From contig CAZAOY010000073.1 of assembly GCA_964486925.1 (NCBI GenBank), positions 1-10,780 of the forward strand: a stretch of DNA of 10,780 bases, given 5' to 3'. The notes beneath the pieces were generated by a model that ran no database searches, was not told the origin of the DNA, and saw only the letters and a program-made list of their open reading frames with translations. The DNA comes from CAZAOY01 sp964486925. GTDB lineage: Bacteria > Bacillota > Clostridia > Oscillospirales > Ruminococcaceae. Each line of letters starts with the position of its first letter. Within the stretch, counting starts at the first letter, position 1. This document shows positions 7,841-10,780 of the stretch, one piece after another. The position numbers and the translations under genes were made by a program.

Positions 7841-8616
7841 TGAAGCAGTATTTTTATAACTTTAGGAGATTTCTACCTCTGTTATATGACCTAATAGCAA
7901 GGGATTTTAAGATAAAGTATCGAAGATCAGTTTTAGGGGTAATCTGGAGCGTATTAAATCCGCTATTAATGATGCTTGTAATAACACTCGTGTTTTCATA
8001 TATATTTCGATTTGACATACCTAATTTTCCTATATATTATCTAACAGGATCGGTAATATTTAACTTTTATTCCGAGGCAACTAATGGAGCGATGGGTTCG
8101 GTACTTAGTTCCGCTTCACTGATAAAAAAGGTATATATACCAAAGTATCTGTTTTCACTTGAGAAGGTAATATTTGCATTCGTCAACCTAATGTTTTCAC
8201 TTATTGCAGTGGTAATTGTAATGCTCTTTACCAAAACACCGTTACATCTAACACTGTTTTTATTCCCGATACCTTTAATTTACGTGCTAATCTTTTCGAT
8301 TGGGGCGGGTCTTATCCTGTCGGTAGCGGCGGTATTTTTTAGGGATACCATCCATCTATACAGCGTATTTCTTACAGCGCTTAGCTTTTTTACACCAATA
8401 TTCTACCCTTATACGATCATTCCAGAGAAATTAAGGTGGGTGCTAAATATTAACCCTTTGGTACATTTCGTAGATTATTTTAGGCAGTGTGTTTTATATG
8501 GTACGGTGCCAAGTTTAAAGACTAATCTATACTGTTTATTGTTTGCGTTTGGGTTTTTGCTAATTGGTGGACTAGTGTTTAAAAAGTATCAAGATCGATT
8601 TGTACTTTACGTATAG
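7840..8616 (+). CDS. Polysaccharide ABC exporter, permease (Wzm/TagG/RgpC-like)
   Basis: This is the membrane subunit of an ABC-2 type exporter that moves lipid-linked polysaccharide across the cytoplasmic membrane. The 258 residues start with an amphipathic N-terminus containing the family feature RDFKIKYRRSVLGVIW (21-36). About six hydrophobic segments follow, near 31-56, 62-80, 107-130, 138-166, 172-190 and 229-247, matching the ABC2-membrane fold. The motif NPLVHFVDYFRQ (205-216) before the last helix is typical of the TagG/Wzm group. The gene overlaps rfbD by one base (TAATG); an AAGGAG at 7820-7825 is 14 bases upstream. The partner ATPase follows 12 bases downstream. Family assignment is firm; the cargo (rhamnan or rhamnose-containing glycan rather than teichoic acid) is inferred from the neighbours. 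Confidence 0.92.
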   Translation: MKQYFYNFRRFLPLLYDLIARDFKIKYRRSVLGVIWSVLNPLLMMLVITLVFSYIFRFDIPNFPIYYLTGSVIFNFYSEATNGAMGSVLSSASLIKKVYIPKYLFSLEKVIFAFVNLMFSLIAVVIVMLFTKTPLHLTLFLFPIPLIYVLIFSIGAGLILSVAAVFFRDTIHLYSVFLTALSFFTPIFYPYTIIPEKLRWVLNINPLVHFVDYFRQCVLYGTVPSLKTNLYCLLFAFGFLLIGGLVFKKYQDRFVLYV

Positions 8617-8620
8617 GAGG
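8615..8620 (+). promoter_or_regulatory. Ribosome binding site for the TTG-started ATPase gene
   Basis: AGGAGG overlaps the permease stop codon and lies 8 bases before the TTG at 8629. This full consensus site supports the unusual TTG start. Confidence 0.8.
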
Positions 8621-8628
8621 GAGAACGC

Positions 8629-9354
8629 TTGAATATTGTGGAGGTAAAGGATGTTTCGATGGTATTTAATCTATCCCGTGAGCCTATCTTCTCGCTCAAG
8701 GAATACCTAATAAAGCTTGTAAAGGGTAATGTTAAGATAGACAGGTTTACAGCGCTCGATGGTATAACACTCGATATAAAAAAAGGCGAGGTATTTGGTA
8801 TTGTTGGTCTAAACGGGTGCGGGAAATCCACCTTGCTTAAGATAATTGCAGGTGTGTACAAGCCTACAACAGGTACTGTAACATCCCACGGCAGCATAGC
8901 CCCGCTTATCGAGCTGGGAGCAGGCTTTGACATGGAGCTTACCGCGCGCGAGAACATCTTTTTAAATGGGTTGGTATTAGGTTATACAAGGCAGTATATA
9001 AGAGAAAAGTTTGATGAGATAGTGGAATTTTCCGAGATAGCAGAATTTATCGATGTACCTATGAAGAACTACTCATCTGGTATGGTAGCGAGGATAGCAT
9101 TTTCTGTAGCGACCTGCACACGGCCTGATATCTTGATAGCGGATGAGATTTTGTCGGTAGGTGACTATAAGTTTCAAGAGAAATGTGAAAACCGTATGAA
9201 GGATATGATGAACAGCGGAACTACAGTAATATTCGTATCCCACTCAATCGAGCAGGTAAAACGTATATGCGACAGGTGCGCTTGGATTGAGAAGGGGAAG
9301 GTTAAGATGATAGGTGAAGCGGGTATGGTCTGTGGGGAGTATGAGGGGGTATAG
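8629..9354 (+). CDS. Polysaccharide ABC exporter, ATP-binding subunit (TagH/Wzt/RgpD-like)
   Basis: This is the ATPase that powers the polysaccharide exporter together with the permease just upstream. Translation begins at TTG 8629, supported by an AGGAGG site; the product has 241 residues. Walker A is GLNGCGKST (60-68), the signature motif is the YSSGMVAR variant (148-155) characteristic of Wzt/TagH proteins, and Walker B is DILIADEIL (167-175) with catalytic Glu173. The switch His lies in FVSHS (202-206). The insert between the N-terminal strand and Walker A, containing LKEYLIKLVKG, also matches this family. It stops right after the nucleotide-binding domain and therefore lacks the C-terminal carbohydrate-binding domain by which some Gram-negative Wzt proteins recognise a capped chain. 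The next gene begins on the base after the stop codon. Confidence 0.93.
   Translation: MNIVEVKDVSMVFNLSREPIFSLKEYLIKLVKGNVKIDRFTALDGITLDIKKGEVFGIVGLNGCGKSTLLKIIAGVYKPTTGTVTSHGSIAPLIELGAGFDMELTARENIFLNGLVLGYTRQYIREKFDEIVEFSEIAEFIDVPMKNYSSGMVARIAFSVATCTRPDILIADEILSVGDYKFQEKCENRMKDMMNSGTTVIFVSHSIEQVKRICDRCAWIEKGKVKMIGEAGMVCGEYEGV
9343..9349 (+). promoter_or_regulatory. Ribosome binding site of the methyltransferase-glycosyltransferase gene
   Basis: GAGGGGG, inside the last codons of the ATPase gene, lies 5 bases before the ATG at 9355. It supports that start. Confidence 0.65.
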
Positions 9355-10780
9355 ATGAAATCTTTATTTGACAAAGATTACTATAAACATTGCTGTGGAG
9401 AAGATTATAGTAAGACAGAGCATTGGGAAGCTTTTTTTGGGTATATTGCAACTAATATTATTAATAAGTTTAACCCTAAATCAGTGTTAGATGTTGGATG
9501 TGCGTTTGGTTATCTTGTCAAAGCATTAAGAGATAAAGGGGTCGAGAGTTATGGAATCGATATATCTGAATATGCTATTTCTATGGCGAAAGAAGGTATT
9601 AAACCTTATTTAGCTGTTCAATCTGCTCTAGATGACCTACCAACATCATTTCCTAAAAAATTCGACCTAGTAGTTTCAATTGAGGTAATAGAGCATCTAT
9701 ATGAAGAAGATGGTTTACATTTCATTAAAAAGATATGTGGGTATTCTGACACAATTCTTATATCATCTTCACCATACGATACTACTGAAGCAACTCACTT
9801 TAATGTTCAACAACCAGAGTATTGGGCAAAGAACTTTGCAAAATATGAGTTTTACAACTGCATTAATTTTGCGCCTACATACATTACAGAGTGGGCTTTC
9901 TGCTTTAAGAAAGCAGCAAGCTTTATTAATGTTGTAGAAGATTATGAGCGACACAAGCGTATTACCGAACGTTCATATACTAAAATTTTAACTGAAAAAG
10001 ACAACAGTATTAATGAGTTAAGACAGTCATTACTTAAATTAGAAAATGAGAATAATTATTTGCAATCAGAAAATGAAGTATTAGCTACTAAGAATATGGA
10101 ATTAATTTCTTGTAACAAAGAGTTAATCGCAGAAAAACTCAGAATTATTAGTGATAAAGATAACGAGTTAGAAGCTTTACACGCATTGATAAAACAACGT
10201 GAATATCAGATAAATGAGTGTGAAGGAATTATTACTACAATTACTGCTGAAAGACGTAGTTACATGGACTCATACAATATAATTAGCAACTCCTTTTTCT
10301 GGAAGATTACTAAGCCATTTCGTGTCGTTTTAGACATTCTCAAAAAAAATAGGTATTTTAGTTTATTTGATAAAGGTATCCACTCCATTAAGAATCATGG
10401 AATTAAGCAAACATATTTTAAAGTAAGGCGAAAAGTGTCTACTAAATATAGGATTAATGAATACTATAAGACTCATATTTTAACTGAGGAACAACGTAAG
10501 CAGCAATTAAATACACGCTTTAGCAAGGATATTAAATTTAGTATAGTTGTTCCACTGTATAATACTCCAAAGAATTTCTTAATTGAGATGATAGAATCTG
10601 TATTAAAACAAACATACACAAACTGGGAGCTTTGCATGGCTGATGGTAGTGATAGCAGTTTTAAATACGTAACGGATATATGTAATAACTATGCTAAAAA
10701 AGATAGTCGCATAAAGTATAAAAAGCTTGAAAAAAATCTTGGTATATCTGAAAATACAAACGCTTGTATAGAGATGTCAA
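9355..10780 (+). CDS. Methyltransferase-coiled coil-GT2 glycosyltransferase fusion (3' end outside window)
   Basis: An uninterrupted reading frame of 475 codons runs from ATG 9355 to the window edge without a stop, so the C-terminus is missing. Residues about 40-150 form a class I SAM-dependent methyltransferase: SAM-binding motif VLDVGCAFG (44-52), acidic motif YGIDIS with Asp69, and FDLVVSIEVIEH (103-114). Residues about 213-302 are rich in Leu, Glu, Asn and Lys with heptad-like spacing and should form a coiled coil. SFFWKITKPFR (313-323) matches a linker motif often seen before polysaccharide glycosyltransferase domains. A GT2 domain begins near 394 with SIVVPLYNTP (396-405) and WELCMADGSD (424-433), whose Asp430 is the usual nucleotide contact; the DxD motif would lie beyond the edge. 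The likely role is adding sugars and perhaps a terminal methyl group to the exported glycan, by inference from context. It is much more AT-rich than the upstream genes. Confidence 0.88.
   Translation, partial: MKSLFDKDYYKHCCGEDYSKTEHWEAFFGYIATNIINKFNPKSVLDVGCAFGYLVKALRDKGVESYGIDISEYAISMAKEGIKPYLAVQSALDDLPTSFPKKFDLVVSIEVIEHLYEEDGLHFIKKICGYSDTILISSSPYDTTEATHFNVQQPEYWAKNFAKYEFYNCINFAPTYITEWAFCFKKAASFINVVEDYERHKRITERSYTKILTEKDNSINELRQSLLKLENENNYLQSENEVLATKNMELISCNKELIAEKLRIISDKDNELEALHALIKQREYQINECEGIITTITAERRSYMDSYNIISNSFFWKITKPFRVVLDILKKNRYFSLFDKGIHSIKNHGIKQTYFKVRRKVSTKYRINEYYKTHILTEEQRKQQLNTRFSKDIKFSIVVPLYNTPKNFLIEMIESVLKQTYTNWELCMADGSDSSFKYVTDICNNYAKKDSRIKYKKLEKNLGISENTNACIEMS

Noticed and set aside
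8607..8957. Open frames on the minus strand, e.g. here and at 1480-2043 and 409-696.
   Set aside because: They lie fully or mostly opposite well-identified genes (the ATPase, recN, nadK) and have no family motifs; they are antisense shadows.
9701..9937. A 78-codon + strand open frame inside the methyltransferase region.
   Set aside because: It is in another frame of the long 9355-10780 gene, whose methyltransferase and GT2 motifs are in the main frame; no independent evidence supports the short one.
10342..10349. Eight-A run in the last gene, and seven-base A or T runs at 8778-8784 and 9432-9438, as possible slippage sites.
   Set aside because: Runs of this length are common in AT-rich coding sequence and the frames continue intact through them.

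Overview
The window looks like a Bacillota chromosome, most likely class Clostridia. The argument is the order nadK-argR-recN on one strand, a conserved neighbourhood in that phylum, together with moderate to low GC, strong GGAGG-type ribosome sites and a consensus sigma-A promoter. Genus and family cannot be read from the sequence. All eleven genes lie on the + strand; I see no tRNA, rRNA, CRISPR array, transposase or phage gene.

Positions 2-3193 are housekeeping genes: NAD kinase (nadK), the arginine repressor (argR) and the SMC-like repair ATPase recN. The block ends at a strong intrinsic terminator (3218-3250). In many spore-formers recN is followed by spoIVB and spo0A; here it is followed by a polysaccharide locus.

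Positions 3325-10780 form a cell-surface polysaccharide operon driven by an extended -10 promoter (3325-3353). It carries the complete dTDP-L-rhamnose pathway in the order rfbA, rfbC, rfbB, [family 2 glycosyltransferase], rfbD. A two-gene ABC exporter follows (permease plus TagH/Wzt-like ATPase). Last is a large gene, still open at the window edge, that joins a SAM-dependent methyltransferase domain, a roughly 90-residue coiled coil and the start of a family 2 glycosyltransferase domain. It has no stop codon inside the window.

Together these genes would make dTDP-rhamnose, transfer rhamnose or a related sugar to a lipid-linked chain, and export the finished chain through the ABC transporter, as in streptococcal rhamnan (Rgp) or Gram-negative Wzm/Wzt systems. 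The most interesting element is the last gene. A methyltransferase and coiled coil fused to a glycosyltransferase, next to a Wzt-like ATPase without the usual carbohydrate-binding tail, recalls the chain-terminating 'molecular ruler' WbdD, but in a different architecture. That gene is also clearly more AT-rich, with different codon use, than everything upstream, although it starts on the base after the ATPase stop codon.
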